NCBI RefSeq assembly: GCF_010993745.1
Contig: NZ_WOTN01000001.1
Location: 1-41,234, forward strand
Source of the DNA: Fodinicola acaciae
Lineage (GTDB): Bacteria > Actinomycetota > Actinomycetes > Mycobacteriales > HKI-0501
Direction of reading: 5' to 3'
DNA: 41,234 nt
In this document: one piece after another, positions 8,076-16,219 of the stretch
Layout of the letters: each line of letters begins with the position of its first letter
How positions within the stretch are numbered: the stretch's first letter is position 1
Program-made: the position numbers and the translations under genes
Notes under the pieces: generated by a model
What the model was told of the DNA's origin: nothing
The model's database searches: none
Seen by the model: only the letters and a program-made list of their open reading frames with translations

Positions 8076-9464
8076 TCACACGGAGGGCGAGCCGTAGGTG
8101 CTGCCGGTGATGACGGCGAGGTCGGCCAGCGTACGCGACAATTGCTCGCGTACGTTGCCGAGCGCCGCCGCCAACTCGTCGTGGCGAGCCCAGCTTCGTT
8201 CGTGCTGGAGCGGATCGGTGCCGGTGCGCGTCGCCTCGTACGACTGCAGTGCGGGATGCCAATGGGCGAGCAGCGGGCGCAGATGTTTGTGCAGCAGCTC
8301 GACGCATATTCCCAGCAGAGCGAAAGGCGCCGACCGGCCTTCGCGCAGCATGTCCCTGATGAGACCAAAAAGCCGGTGGAGCGCGGTCATCGCGTCGCGT
8401 TGCTGTCCCGCCGCGACCAGCGGGAGATAGTGCGCTAGTTCCACCTGGAGCTGCCAGGCCAAGGTCCGTTCGATCGCACTCGTCGGCCGAACATCGAGGA
8501 CGGCCAGATCGCCGATGGTGATGGCGCGACCGAGCGCGGCGAGGGCCGGATCCCGCGTCGTCACGATCGACCGGGACAGTGGATGCGGGGCGAGGAACCG
8601 CCTGGCGGCGCTCGGCTCGGCGACCAGCCCGTCCAGAATCCACAATGTCCGCTGGCGTCGGCGATGAAGCTCGGTCGCGATGGCGTTCATCGCCGCTCCG
8701 GGAGGCGCGGTCGCGCCGGTGACGGCTCGGGCCAGATGGTCGAGCTGGCTGATCAGGTCGTTTTCCGCTGCGTCGAGCCAGAATATGCCGCCTGGGTAGG
8801 CGGCGCCGAAACGGTGTGCGTACTCGGTGACCAACGCGGTCTTGCCGGCGCCGGCCGGTCCGATGACGACGGCGATCGGATGAATGCGGCCGGACGTGAT
8901 CGAGCCGTCGTACGGGTGCAGGACCGAATGCAGCTGCCACAACTCGGCCAACCGGTTGTCGAAACTGGCCGCCGGCGGCCGTGCCGGTGCCGGCAGCCAG
9001 AGCGGCGGACCGAGTGTTTCCACGTCGCCGATGGGAGACTCGATGGTGCGCAGGTGTTCGGTGATTCGCGCGACCAGTGCGGCCAGCTCCGAGCGCGTAC
9101 GCGGGGCGCGTGCGTGCCGGGCGTCGCGCAGTTGCAGTGGGTGGATGTGGTCGACGCCCGGCTCGGGGTTGACGACCATGACTCGCCGAGAGGGCGCGCC
9201 TTCCTGTTGTCCGGCCAGAAAGGCGGCGGTGAGCTCGTACTGGCAGGCCTGCCTGAGCGGATATCGCGCCGAATAGAAGGCGAGCAGGGCGCGGGACGAT
9301 CTCAACGCACCGAGAATCGTGTCGGAGATCGGCTGGAACAACGGAACGTCGTGATCGTCCCAAAAGACGCGCAGGCCGTGGTCACGCAGCGCGGAGGCGA
9401 GGATGCTCGCCGGCGCGGCGTCGTCGTCCCGGCTGTAACTGACGAACACATCCCAGTCGGGCAT
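8076..9464 (-). CDS. TIR domain - P-loop NTPase - shared helical domain protein
   Basis: This 462-residue protein has three parts. Residues 1-140 are a TIR domain that starts WDVFVSYSRDD. The putative NAD-cleaving glutamate is E77 in ACQYEL. Residues about 165-325 are a STAND/NB-ARC-like NTPase with a Walker A GPAGAGKT (202-209), a Walker B RTLWILDG (272-279) and an arginine sensor VTTRD (301-305). Residues 330-462 hold a helical domain with AWQLQVELA, HWHPALQSYEATR and HERSW. The same domain makes up both small proteins encoded divergently from 9536. No repeat sensor (TPR, WD40, LRR) is present, so this domain takes the sensor place. TIR-STAND proteins are often immune effectors that deplete NAD. 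That role is inferred here. The start at 9464 is preceded by GGAGG. Confidence 0.9.
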   Translation of the reverse strand: MPDWDVFVSYSRDDDAAPASILASALRDHGLRVFWDDHDVPLFQPISDTILGALRSSRALLAFYSARYPLRQACQYELTAAFLAGQQEGAPSRRVMVVNPEPGVDHIHPLQLRDARHARAPRTRSELAALVARITEHLRTIESPIGDVETLGPPLWLPAPARPPAASFDNRLAELWQLHSVLHPYDGSITSGRIHPIAVVIGPAGAGKTALVTEYAHRFGAAYPGGIFWLDAAENDLISQLDHLARAVTGATAPPGAAMNAIATELHRRRQRTLWILDGLVAEPSAARRFLAPHPLSRSIVTTRDPALAALGRAITIGDLAVLDVRPTSAIERTLAWQLQVELAHYLPLVAAGQQRDAMTALHRLFGLIRDMLREGRSAPFALLGICVELLHKHLRPLLAHWHPALQSYEATRTGTDPLQHERSWARHDELAAALGNVREQLSRTLADLAVITGSTYGSPSV

Positions 9465-9535
9465 CTGCCTCCACTTCGTGTCACCCTCTATGACCGTACC
9501 CGTGGGTGTGCGCCGCCGCCGAGACCCGGCTTACC

Positions 9536-10003
9536 ATGATCGGCGTGTCCGACCCGATCGACGTGGAACGGCAGGTCGCCTGGGAGCTCCATGTCGAGCT
9601 CGCCACACGCATCGCCGTCGTGCCGCTCGCGCCCGACTCCGGGGTGCTGGCCGAGGCCGTCGCCAGTCTGTCCGACATGGCGGCGCGGTGCCGGGAGAGC
9701 ATGCGCGGTCACCGGCCGCTGCCCGACACCGGAAGTGTCAACCACCAGGTCGAGGTGGCCGCGCGGGAGCTGCTCGTCGACGTGATCGACCCGTTCCTCG
9801 TACGGTGGAGGGCTCCGCTGCTGGCCTGGCGGTCGAGGAAACCCGACGGTGTCGGCGACGCCGATCATGAGCGGTCGTGGGACCAGGCCACCGAGATGCG
9901 CGCGGACCTCCAACGCCTCACGACGCGGCTGCGTCCGGTGGCGGAACGCCTCGCGGAGCTGGCCGGTGGGGCCTCACTGCTGTCCGTTACGGCCGAGGAG
10001 TAG
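9536..10003 (+). CDS. small protein related to the TIR protein C-terminal domain
   Basis: This is an uncharacterised protein of 155 residues. It shares three motif blocks with the C-terminus of the divergent TIR-NTPase and with the next gene: AWELHVELATRIAVVPLAP near the start, a WRAPLLAW block in place of WHPALQ, and HERSW followed by a long helix rich in Arg and Leu. It has no signal peptide, membrane helix or enzyme motif. ATG 9536 is my choice. GTG 9545 is possible as a leaderless start, because a TACCAT -10-like hexamer lies just before it, and GTG 9506 is also in frame. It is translationally coupled to the next gene, two bases after its stop. It may bind the related domain of the TIR protein, but that is inference. 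Confidence 0.8.
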   Translation: MIGVSDPIDVERQVAWELHVELATRIAVVPLAPDSGVLAEAVASLSDMAARCRESMRGHRPLPDTGSVNHQVEVAARELLVDVIDPFLVRWRAPLLAWRSRKPDGVGDADHERSWDQATEMRADLQRLTTRLRPVAERLAELAGGASLLSVTAEE

Positions 10004-10005
10004 GA

Positions 10006-10593
10006 ATGCGGCTCAGGCGTGTCATCCGGCCGAGGCAGGTGAGCGTCAACATCACGCTGCCATTCGTCGGCGGCATCAGTGGCACCTGGGAACCGGATCT
10101 CGCGGAAAGCAAGGCGGCGTGGGAGCTTTACGTTGAGCTCATCACCCGGGTCGCGGTTGTCGAGCTGGCGCCCGGCGGTGGCCTGCTCCGCGAGGCGCTG
10201 AGCAGCTTCTACACGCTTTTCGACACGAGCCGGGGGATTCTCCGATCGTACGGTCCGGCGGTGGCGCCGAGATCCCGCCAGGATGCCATCACCTTCGGCT
10301 CGCTTTCCATCCTGGTCCTCAACGGCGCCATACGGCCACTCCTGACCGAGTGGCACCCGGCGCTGCAGGCATGGGAAGCCACCCGGGCCGACGGTGTCGC
10401 GCCGTACGATCACGAGCAAGCCTGGCCTCGCGCCGCCGAGCTTCGCGCCCGCATCGAACAGACGCGGCAAACCTTGGCCGATCTCGCCAGGGTCCTGGCC
10501 GATGTCGCTGGCGCCGCGTATCTGCTGCCGGAACCCAACGACCCGGGAAATCCAGCGGGGGGGTGTCCCTATGAATTTGTCAAGCCGCCGTAG
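10006..10593 (+). CDS. second small protein related to the TIR C-terminal domain, 3' end altered by IS110
   Basis: This is a 195-residue protein with no recognised function. After a basic start (MRLRRVIRPRQ) and a strand-like VSVNITLPFV, it carries the shared domain: AWELYVELITRVAVVELAP, WHPALQAWEATR, HEQAW and a final helix with TLADLARVLADVAG. The match to the TIR protein C-terminus is closer than that of the preceding gene. Its reading frame runs into an IS110 element at about 10565. The last nine residues and the stop come from the element and overlap the transposase 3' end. If the element is removed at the inferred GT core, the frame ends at once with TGA after NPAGG, so the ancestral protein was about nine residues shorter and otherwise whole. 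Confidence 0.8.
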   Translation: MRLRRVIRPRQVSVNITLPFVGGISGTWEPDLAESKAAWELYVELITRVAVVELAPGGGLLREALSSFYTLFDTSRGILRSYGPAVAPRSRQDAITFGSLSILVLNGAIRPLLTEWHPALQAWEATRADGVAPYDHEQAWPRAAELRARIEQTRQTLADLARVLADVAGAAYLLPEPNDPGNPAGGCPYEFVKPP

Positions 10594-11785
10594 CGACTGT
10601 GGCTGGTTGGGGGTGCCGGAACTGGGTTTTGTTGCGGAGCATGGCGTAGAGGACGTCGCAGCGTCGGCGGGCGAGGCAGATGAGGGCGGCGTTGTGTTTC
10701 TTGCCTTCGGCGCGTTTGCGGTCGTAGTAGGCGCGGCTGATGGGGTCGTGCAGGGCGGCGAACGCGGAAAGGAAGAACGCGCGCTTGAGCTTGCGGTTAC
10801 CGCTTCGAGCGGGGTGTTCGCCCTTGATAGAGGAGCCCGAGGCGCGGGTGACTGGGGCGATGCCGGCGTAGGCGGCCAGGTGCGCGGAGGAGGCGAACGC
10901 CGAGGCGTCACCGATTTCCAGGAGGATGCGGGCGGCGGTCCTGACCGCGATGCCAGGCATCGAGGTCAGGACCGCGGCAAGAGGGTGTGCATCGAGAATC
11001 TCCTCGACCTCGTGTTTGACCTGTTCGCGTTGCGCCAGAACGGTTTTCAGGCTGTCAGCCAGGCGGGGCAGCACGGTGTCGGCGGCGGTGGTGCCGGGAA
11101 CAATGACGGTCTGTTCGTCCAGCGCGGCCCAGATCGCGGTGACGAGTTTCTCGCCGATGCGGGGCGCGTGGGTGGTGGCGATCGCGGTCAGCGTGCGTCG
11201 TCCGGCCCTGCGAATGCCGGTGGGGCCGCCGCACCGGGACAGGATTTCCAGGACCGCCGGGTGCGCGATCTTCGGTCCGATCGCGCCTTCCAGGGCGGGG
11301 TGGATGCCGGTCAGCAGGCCGCGGATGCGGTTGCCGATGCGGGTGGCCTCGCCGGCCAGATCGTCATCGAATCCGACCAGGACTTCCAGTTCGGCCAGCG
11401 TGTCGTCGCCGACGTCGACCTGTCGCAGCGTGTGCGGCAGGGATCGGGCGGCGTCGGCGATGATGAACGCGTCGCGGGCGTCGGTCTTGGCGTGGCCGGG
11501 ATACAGATCCGCGATACGGCGCATGGCCAGGCCGGGCAGATACGCCACCTGGTGCCCGCAGGCGCGGGCGACCGCCACCGGCAGGGCGCCGATGGTGGCG
11601 GGCTGATCCACCACGACCAGCAACCGGCCATGTCGGGCGAGTTTGTCGAACACCGCCCGCAGCTTGGGTTCACTGTTGGGCAGCGGCGCATCGTGCAGCC
11701 GCTTACCAGCCGGGTCCAGACCAACGGCGTGGTGTTCTCCTTTGCCGACGTCCAAGCCGAGGAACACGCCATATTCGCTGTTCAT
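10580..11785 (-). CDS. IS110-family DEDD/serine transposase (bridge recombinase)
   Basis: This is a 401-residue recombinase. The N-terminal RuvC-like domain starts with VFLGLDVGKGEHHA, with D12 as the first acidic residue, and carries VVDQPA and HAKTDARDAF, the later acidic positions of the DEDD set. The C-terminal Transposase_20 domain includes LTSMPGIAVRTAA, AYAGIAPVTRASGSSIKG, where one of the serines is expected to be the nucleophile, and GNRKLKRAFF. I chose the ATG at 11785 because family members begin a few residues before the FLGLDVG motif. An in-frame start 45 bases upstream is less likely. The gene is uninterrupted. Its 3' end overlaps the convergent small gene by 14 bases. Confidence 0.93.
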   Translation of the reverse strand: MNSEYGVFLGLDVGKGEHHAVGLDPAGKRLHDAPLPNSEPKLRAVFDKLARHGRLLVVVDQPATIGALPVAVARACGHQVAYLPGLAMRRIADLYPGHAKTDARDAFIIADAARSLPHTLRQVDVGDDTLAELEVLVGFDDDLAGEATRIGNRIRGLLTGIHPALEGAIGPKIAHPAVLEILSRCGGPTGIRRAGRRTLTAIATTHAPRIGEKLVTAIWAALDEQTVIVPGTTAADTVLPRLADSLKTVLAQREQVKHEVEEILDAHPLAAVLTSMPGIAVRTAARILLEIGDASAFASSAHLAAYAGIAPVTRASGSSIKGEHPARSGNRKLKRAFFLSAFAALHDPISRAYYDRKRAEGKKHNAALICLARRRCDVLYAMLRNKTQFRHPQPATVATAA

Positions 11786-11834
11786 CCACCGTGTCTTTCG
11801 TCGCGTCGCAGGCGGTCGCCAGTCAGGCATCGAC

Positions 11835-12005
11835 GGCCGGCACCCACGTTACGACGAGACCTACCCGACGGCGGCCGTGTCCCTATCAGCGGTCCCTCGA
11901 TGCCACCAGGCTCGGTGACACCACCCCCCGGATCATGCGAACGACTGGGGACGTTAGTCATGCCGAACCTGGCGACCACAACTCCCTTGATCAGGAGCCA
12001 CGAAA
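11835..12005 (-). ncRNA. predicted IS110 bridge RNA
   Basis: The non-coding 5' end of the element, read on the minus strand, has the order expected for a bridge RNA. A 5' hairpin comes first (CTCC/GGAG, 11982-11985 with 11994-11997). Then come target-guide candidates ACGTC (11950-11954) and GGGGGGT (11923-11929), and then donor guides. The left donor guide ATAGGGACAC (11877-11886) is identical to the right element end at 10563-10572. The right donor guide GTAACGTGGGT (11842-11852) is complementary to the left end at 12009-12019 in 10 of 11 positions. The donor pairing is strong and the target pairing partial. The exact RNA ends are guesses from the size of known examples. Confidence 0.6.
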
Positions 12006-12116
12006 AAGGTAACGGGGGTGACGTGATCGGCGTCCGTCGAATGGCCGGTCCGTTTTCACATTGGTGCGCCCATCACAACTGGACAACATCGCCATTCGCT
12101 CCTGCGTGCCGCGCAT

Positions 12117-12126
12117 CCATCGATGG
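12117..12126. other. short palindrome after the MocR gene
   Basis: CCATCGATGG is a perfect 10-base palindrome seven bases past the MocR stop codon on the minus strand. It may contribute to transcript ending. The remaining bases between the IS110 end (12017) and the MocR stop show no gene. Confidence 0.2.
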
Positions 12127-12132
12127 GTACCA

Positions 12133-13494
12133 CTAGATCGGTCGGCCGCGGCGGGATTGGCGTTGATGGGGTGCCACCGACGAAAGCACGTCGGCGATCT
12201 CGTTGATGCGCTCTTCGGGCAGCCTGGTGGTGGCCACGCGCAGGTGGTTGGTCTCGATTTTGTCGCAGGAGAACAACGATCCCGCTCCGGCGCCGATCCC
12301 GTGTACGGCCAGCGTGACCAGCGCCTCGTGTTCGTCGTGCACCGGGACCCACAGCACGAGGCCGTCCCTGGCGCGGGTGCGCACACCGCGCTCTGCCAGC
12401 GCCGCCGCGAGCGACTCGCGGCGACGCGCGTACGTCGAGGCCGCTTTTTCCACCAGGGAAAGGCTGTCCGGATCGGTCAGCATGTGCGCGATCGCGCCTT
12501 GCAGCAGCCGGCTGGACCATTCCGCACCCATTTCGCGGCCGAGCCGCGCCGGCTCGATCAGCCGCGATGCTCCGGCGAGTACGCCGATCCGCAGGTCGGG
12601 GCCGTGCGACTTGCTCCAGTTGCGCACCAGTGCGGTCCGGTCAGGGAAGAAGTTTCCGAGGCTGTACGCGGGGAAACGGGACAGCGCGCACACCGGGTCG
12701 TCCTCGACGATCGCGAGATCGGTGTCCCGTAAGGCGAAAGCCAGCTGGTCGAGCCGTTCGGCGCAGAGCGCACTGCCGGTCGGAGACTGCGCGCGAGGCT
12801 GATAGACGAACATCACCGGCCGCGCCTGCAGCGCCTCCTCGACCGCCGCCGGGACCGGTCCGTATTCGTCGCATTCGACCGGGATCGGTTGTGCGTCCAG
12901 GGAATCCAGGATGTCCAGCAACCGTCCGGTGCCTGGCTGCTCGACCATCACTCGTTCGCCGCGCCGCAGCAGCTCGTGGCAGAGCAGATAAATCCCGTCG
13001 TAGCCGCCGTTGACGACGATCATCTGCTCCGGCTGGAACGGCCACTCGGACTGCTGGATGTCGCGCAGCGCCGGCAAAACGGTGTCGTCGGGATGCGCCG
13101 GATATCCGTTGAGCGCCGGCACTGGCGGCATCGTCGCGAAGGCCCGGAGAGGATCGGGAAGCAGTTGTGGATCGGGTACGGCCAGGCTGAGGTCGAGCGG
13201 ATACGGATGGATGGCCGGGCCGCGCAGCATCCGTTGCATGCCGCGCGGCCGGGCGACACCGCGCACGACGGTGCCGAGTTTTCCGCGCGTTTCAATGACT
13301 TGCGCGGCGATCAGCAGCCGCCACGCCTCCGCGACCGTGGTCGGCGAGACGCCGATCTGCGCGGCCAGGTCGCGTACGGTCGGCAGCCGGTCACCGGCCC
13401 GCAGGCCGCCGCTGCGGACCAGGTGTCCGATGCCGACCGCGATCCCGCGTGCGGATCTCTCGGTGAGCTGGTCGGCGAGGGTTGCTGCTTGCAT
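12133..13494 (-). CDS. MocR-type GntR regulator with aminotransferase-like domain
   Basis: This is a 453-residue regulator with two domains. Residues about 15-85 form a GntR winged helix-turn-helix (GLRAGDRLPTVRDLAAQIGV, then SPTTVAEAWRLL). Residues about 115-445 have the fold of class I aminotransferases. The PLP-binding lysine is visible in NWSKSHGPDLRIG, and the substrate loop in QSPTGSAL and VEDDPV. Such proteins bind PLP and usually control amino acid, GABA or vitamin B6 genes. The ATG at 13494 gives the usual short N-terminus, five bases after the hydrolase stop. A much longer in-frame extension is low-complexity Arg/Gly and was rejected. It is the last gene of the opp-like operon, so it may sense a product of that pathway. 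Confidence 0.9.
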   Translation of the reverse strand: MQAATLADQLTERSARGIAVGIGHLVRSGGLRAGDRLPTVRDLAAQIGVSPTTVAEAWRLLIAAQVIETRGKLGTVVRGVARPRGMQRMLRGPAIHPYPLDLSLAVPDPQLLPDPLRAFATMPPVPALNGYPAHPDDTVLPALRDIQQSEWPFQPEQMIVVNGGYDGIYLLCHELLRRGERVMVEQPGTGRLLDILDSLDAQPIPVECDEYGPVPAAVEEALQARPVMFVYQPRAQSPTGSALCAERLDQLAFALRDTDLAIVEDDPVCALSRFPAYSLGNFFPDRTALVRNWSKSHGPDLRIGVLAGASRLIEPARLGREMGAEWSSRLLQGAIAHMLTDPDSLSLVEKAASTYARRRESLAAALAERGVRTRARDGLVLWVPVHDEHEALVTLAVHGIGAGAGSLFSCDKIETNHLRVATTRLPEERINEIADVLSSVAPHQRQSRRGRPI

Positions 13495-13499
13495 CGCTG

Positions 13500-14291
13500 T
13501 CAGACTAACGAAACCCGATAGCGCCGGTGTGCCAGAGACGGCAGTTTCTCGCGTACGTCCGCGAGCCGGCCGGCGGTGGCCTCGACCACGGCCATCCCCG
13601 GCACCTCGCCGAGATCGGCGAGCTGCGCACCCATCGGGTCGTACGCGGCGCTGCGGCCGATGCACCGGTCGTTGATCTTTCCGGATCCGATCGCATAGCA
13701 GGTGTTCTCGATCGCTCGCGCGCGCAGGAGGCTCAGCCAGTGCGCCTCCTTGAACGGTCCGCGCACCCAGGCGGCCGGCACCGCGAACAGGTCGGCGCCG
13801 CGATCGACCAGATCCCGGAAGATCTCCGGAAAACGCAGGTCGTAACAGGTCACCAGTCCGACGGTCAGGCCAGCGCAGCGGAACGTGGCAGGGTCCTCGA
13901 CGCCAGGCACGATGTTTTCCGACTCTTTCGCGGAAAAGGCGTCGTAGAGATGCAGCTTCCGGTAGTACGCGGCCAACTCGCCGCCGGAGGCGACGACCGA
14001 CGTGTTGTAGACGCGGCCGTCGTCGGTGTCCGCTGTCTCGTGAATGCCAATCGTCACCGCCACGCCGTGCTCGGCGGACAGTTTACGCAGGCCGGTTACG
14101 AAAGGCCCGTCCAACGGCTCGGCGGCCTGCCGCACTTTCTCCTTGTCGTCGCCGAAATCCACCATCGCCGCCTCCGGGCATATCAACATGTCCGCGCCGG
14201 CCTCGGCGGCACGGCGGGCGTAGCCGGCGACGATGTCCAGGTTGGCGGTCTTGTCCTGCCCGGGACCGTACTGAGCGATGGCGACACGCAT
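13500..14291 (-). CDS. carbon-nitrogen hydrolase (nitrilase superfamily)
   Basis: This is a 263-residue cytoplasmic enzyme of the nitrilase superfamily, which cleaves amides or nitriles. The catalytic Glu-Lys-Cys triad is clear in CPEAAM, YRKLHLYDAF and VTCYDLRFPE. Length and motifs fit the amidase branches (omega-amidase, deaminated glutathione amidase, N-carbamoyl hydrolases) rather than true nitrilases. The start MRVAIAQYGPG at 14291 is the standard N-terminus. An upstream in-frame ATG adds 33 unlike residues. It starts two bases after the ABC ATPase stop and ends five bases before the MocR gene. It probably hydrolyses a compound brought in by the linked importer. Confidence 0.92.
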   Translation of the reverse strand: MRVAIAQYGPGQDKTANLDIVAGYARRAAEAGADMLICPEAAMVDFGDDKEKVRQAAEPLDGPFVTGLRKLSAEHGVAVTIGIHETADTDDGRVYNTSVVASGGELAAYYRKLHLYDAFSAKESENIVPGVEDPATFRCAGLTVGLVTCYDLRFPEIFRDLVDRGADLFAVPAAWVRGPFKEAHWLSLLRARAIENTCYAIGSGKINDRCIGRSAAYDPMGAQLADLGEVPGMAVVEATAGRLADVREKLPSLAHRRYRVSLV

Positions 14292-14293
14292 GG

Positions 14294-15235
14294 TCAGCTT
14301 TCCTCCGGATGGTGACAGGCGACGAGATGGCCGGCTTTTCCGTTCAGGGCCGGCGGATCGGTCGCGCAGATGTCGGTGGCTTTCCAGCACCTGGTACGAA
14401 ACCGGCAGCCGGACGGCGGGTCGACCGGCGACGGCACGTCGCCGGCCAGCACCCGCCTGGAGCTCTTCTTCGCCGGCGTCGTCGATGGGATCGCCGACAG
14501 CAGCGCGGTGGTGTACGGATGCTTCGGATGAACGTAGATCTGTTCGCGCGGACCGATTTCGACGATTTTTCCGAGGTACATCACCGCGACCCGGTGCGAG
14601 ATGTGGCTGACGACCGCGAGATCGTGCGCGATGAACAGATACGAGACGCCCAGCTCGGCCTGCAGATCTTCGAGCAGGTTGACGACGCCGGCCTGTACGG
14701 AAACGTCCAATGCGGACACCGGCTCGTCCAGGATCACCAGGCCGGGTCGCAACGCCAGCGCGCGAGCGATGCCGATCCGCTGCCGTTGCCCGCCGGAAAA
14801 CTGATGTGGATAGCGGTCGGCGAAAGACGGGTCGAGGCCGACCGCTCGCAACAGCTCGGAAATCCGGCCGGGCCCGCTATGCCGGTCCCACTGGCCGTGG
14901 ATTCTCAGCGGCTCGGCGATGAGGCCGGCCACCGTCCGGCGCGGGTTGAGCGACGCGTACGGATCCTGGAACACCATCTGCGCCTGCCGGCGCACGGCTT
15001 TCATCGGTGTCGTACGCAGATCCTTGCCGGCGATCCGCACCTGGCCGCCGGTGATCGGTGTGAGGCCGAGAAGGCTGCGGCCCAGCGTCGACTTGCCGCA
15101 ACCCGACTCGCCGACCACGCCGAGTGTTTCGCCAGGTGCCAAGGAAAACGACACGTCCGCCACCGCGGACAGGCGTTTTCCACCCGGCACCTTGTATTCG
15201 GTGACGAGGTTTCGCACGTCCAACAGCGCACTCAT
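14294..15235 (-). CDS. oligopeptide-type ABC transporter ATPase, OppF/DppF
   Basis: This 313-residue ATPase has Walker [11 protein letters not shown]-loop [11 protein letters not shown], signature [15 protein letters not shown], Walker [13 protein letters not shown] and the H-loop IAHDLAVV. The C-terminal oligopeptide extension has the cysteine cluster [14 protein letters not shown] and ends in VACHHPEES, a pattern linked to an iron-sulfur site in this subgroup. The ATG at 15235 overlaps the partner gene stop by four bases. A longer in-frame start would add 40 Arg-rich residues and was rejected. With OppD it would energise uptake of a peptide or peptide-like solute. Confidence 0.95.
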   Translation of the reverse strand: MSALLDVRNLVTEYKVPGGKRLSAVADVSFSLAPGETLGVVGESGCGKSTLGRSLLGLTPITGGQVRIAGKDLRTTPMKAVRRQAQMVFQDPYASLNPRRTVAGLIAEPLRIHGQWDRHSGPGRISELLRAVGLDPSFADRYPHQFSGGQRQRIGIARALALRPGLVILDEPVSALDVSVQAGVVNLLEDLQAELGVSYLFIAHDLAVVSHISHRVAVMYLGKIVEIGPREQIYVHPKHPYTTALLSAIPSTTPAKKSSRRVLAGDVPSPVDPPSGCRFRTRCWKATDICATDPPALNGKAGHLVACHHPEES

Positions 15236-16209
15236 GCCGGACTCCCGACCAGAGGGTGATGGCACGCGGCGAACCGGTCGATGCCGAGCGGTTCCAATGC
15301 CGGTTCGTCGGAGCATTCGGCGTCGGCGCGCTCGCAACGTGGTTCGAACGGACAACCGCCGGTCAGTGACAACATCGATGGCGGTTGTCCAGGAATCGGT
15401 ACGAGCCGGTGGCCGCGTTCGCCGACACGGGGGAGCGAGGCCAGCAAGCCACGGGTGTACGGCATGCCCGGTGCGCCGAAAAGCGCGCTGGTCGGCCCTG
15501 TTTCCACTGGCCGGCCGGCATACATCACCATCACCCGGCTGGCCAACTGCGCGATCACGCCGAGGTCGTGGCTGATCAGCAGAATGGAGATCCCCAGTTT
15601 CTCCCGCAGCCGGTCGAGAGTTTCCAGCAACTGCGCCTGGACCGTGACGTCCAGCGCGGTGGTCGGCTCGTCGGCGATCAGCACGGCCGGATCGTTGACC
15701 ATCGCCATCGCGATCATCACCCGCTGCCGCATGCCGCCGGAAAACTGGTGCGGATAGGCACGTGCCCGCTCGGCAGCCGCCGGAATCCCCACCAGATCAA
15801 GCATCTCGACCGCTCTCTTGCGAGCGTCGCGCGCGGACATGCCGGAGTTGTGTGCTCGCGCGGCTTCGGCGATCTGGTCGCCGACCCGATAGACCGGGTT
15901 CAGCGCCGTCATCGGATCCTGGAAGATCATCGCGATGTCCTTGCCACGGACGCGATCCAGCTCTCGCGCCGGCAGGCCGAGCAGTTCGGTGCCGCGCAGC
16001 CGCGCCGAGCCGGTGACGACCGCCGCCGGCGGCAGCAGGCCGAGCATCGCCAAGCTGGTGACGGACTTTCCGGATCCGGATTCGCCGACCACGCCGAAAA
16101 CCTCGCGCTCGGCCAGCGTGAAGCTGACGCCGCGTACGACGGTGGCCGGTCCGTCCGGTGTCGGAAAGGTCACCGTCAGGTTGTCGACCTCCAGCAGCGG
16201 TGCCTCCAT
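15232..16209 (-). CDS. oligopeptide-type ABC transporter ATPase, OppD/DppD
   Basis: This 325-residue ATPase has Walker [11 protein letters not shown]-loop [12 protein letters not shown], signature [15 protein letters not shown], Walker [13 protein letters not shown] and H-loop SHDLGVIAQ. The C-terminal tail holds the family cysteine pattern [14 protein letters not shown] followed by AACHHP. It starts 10 bases after the creatininase-family gene stop and overlaps OppF by four bases. It is the usual partner of OppF, giving an ATPase heterodimer on the inner face of the membrane. The family is certain. Substrate specificity comes from the binding protein at the front of the operon. Confidence 0.95.
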   Translation of the reverse strand: MEAPLLEVDNLTVTFPTPDGPATVVRGVSFTLAEREVFGVVGESGSGKSVTSLAMLGLLPPAAVVTGSARLRGTELLGLPARELDRVRGKDIAMIFQDPMTALNPVYRVGDQIAEAARAHNSGMSARDARKRAVEMLDLVGIPAAAERARAYPHQFSGGMRQRVMIAMAMVNDPAVLIADEPTTALDVTVQAQLLETLDRLREKLGISILLISHDLGVIAQLASRVMVMYAGRPVETGPTSALFGAPGMPYTRGLLASLPRVGERGHRLVPIPGQPPSMLSLTGGCPFEPRCERADAECSDEPALEPLGIDRFAACHHPLVGSPA

Positions 16210-16219
16210 GACCTTCTCC

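Larger units (their letters stand above)
10565..12017 (-). mobile_element. IS110-family insertion sequence with bridge RNA region
   Basis: The element is about 1.45 kb, with one transposase gene read on the minus strand, a short 3' end (15 bases) and a long non-coding 5' end (about 230 bases). This is the layout of the IS110 group. I place the ends at a repeated GT dinucleotide (10563-10564 and 12018-12019; AC in transposase orientation). The non-coding region contains copies of both end sequences that would serve as donor guides, and removing the element at these points restores a stop codon in the interrupted gene. IS110 elements make no target duplication and no clear inverted repeats, and none are seen. 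The GT at 10565-10566 is an alternative right core. Confidence 0.75.

Noticed and set aside
7519-9363. Minus-strand frame of 614 codons overlapping the LacI and TIR genes
   Set aside because: The sequence is Arg/Ala/Pro-rich shadow in another frame of the TIR gene and has no domain.
9865-10911. Minus-strand frame over the second and third TIR-cassette genes
   Set aside because: The plus-strand frames have conserved blocks shared with the TIR protein. The opposite frame has none.
13495-13665. N-terminal extension of the MocR gene by 57 codons
   Set aside because: It is antisense-like, Arg/Gly-rich, overlaps the hydrolase gene, and the ATG at 13494 gives a normal protein start.
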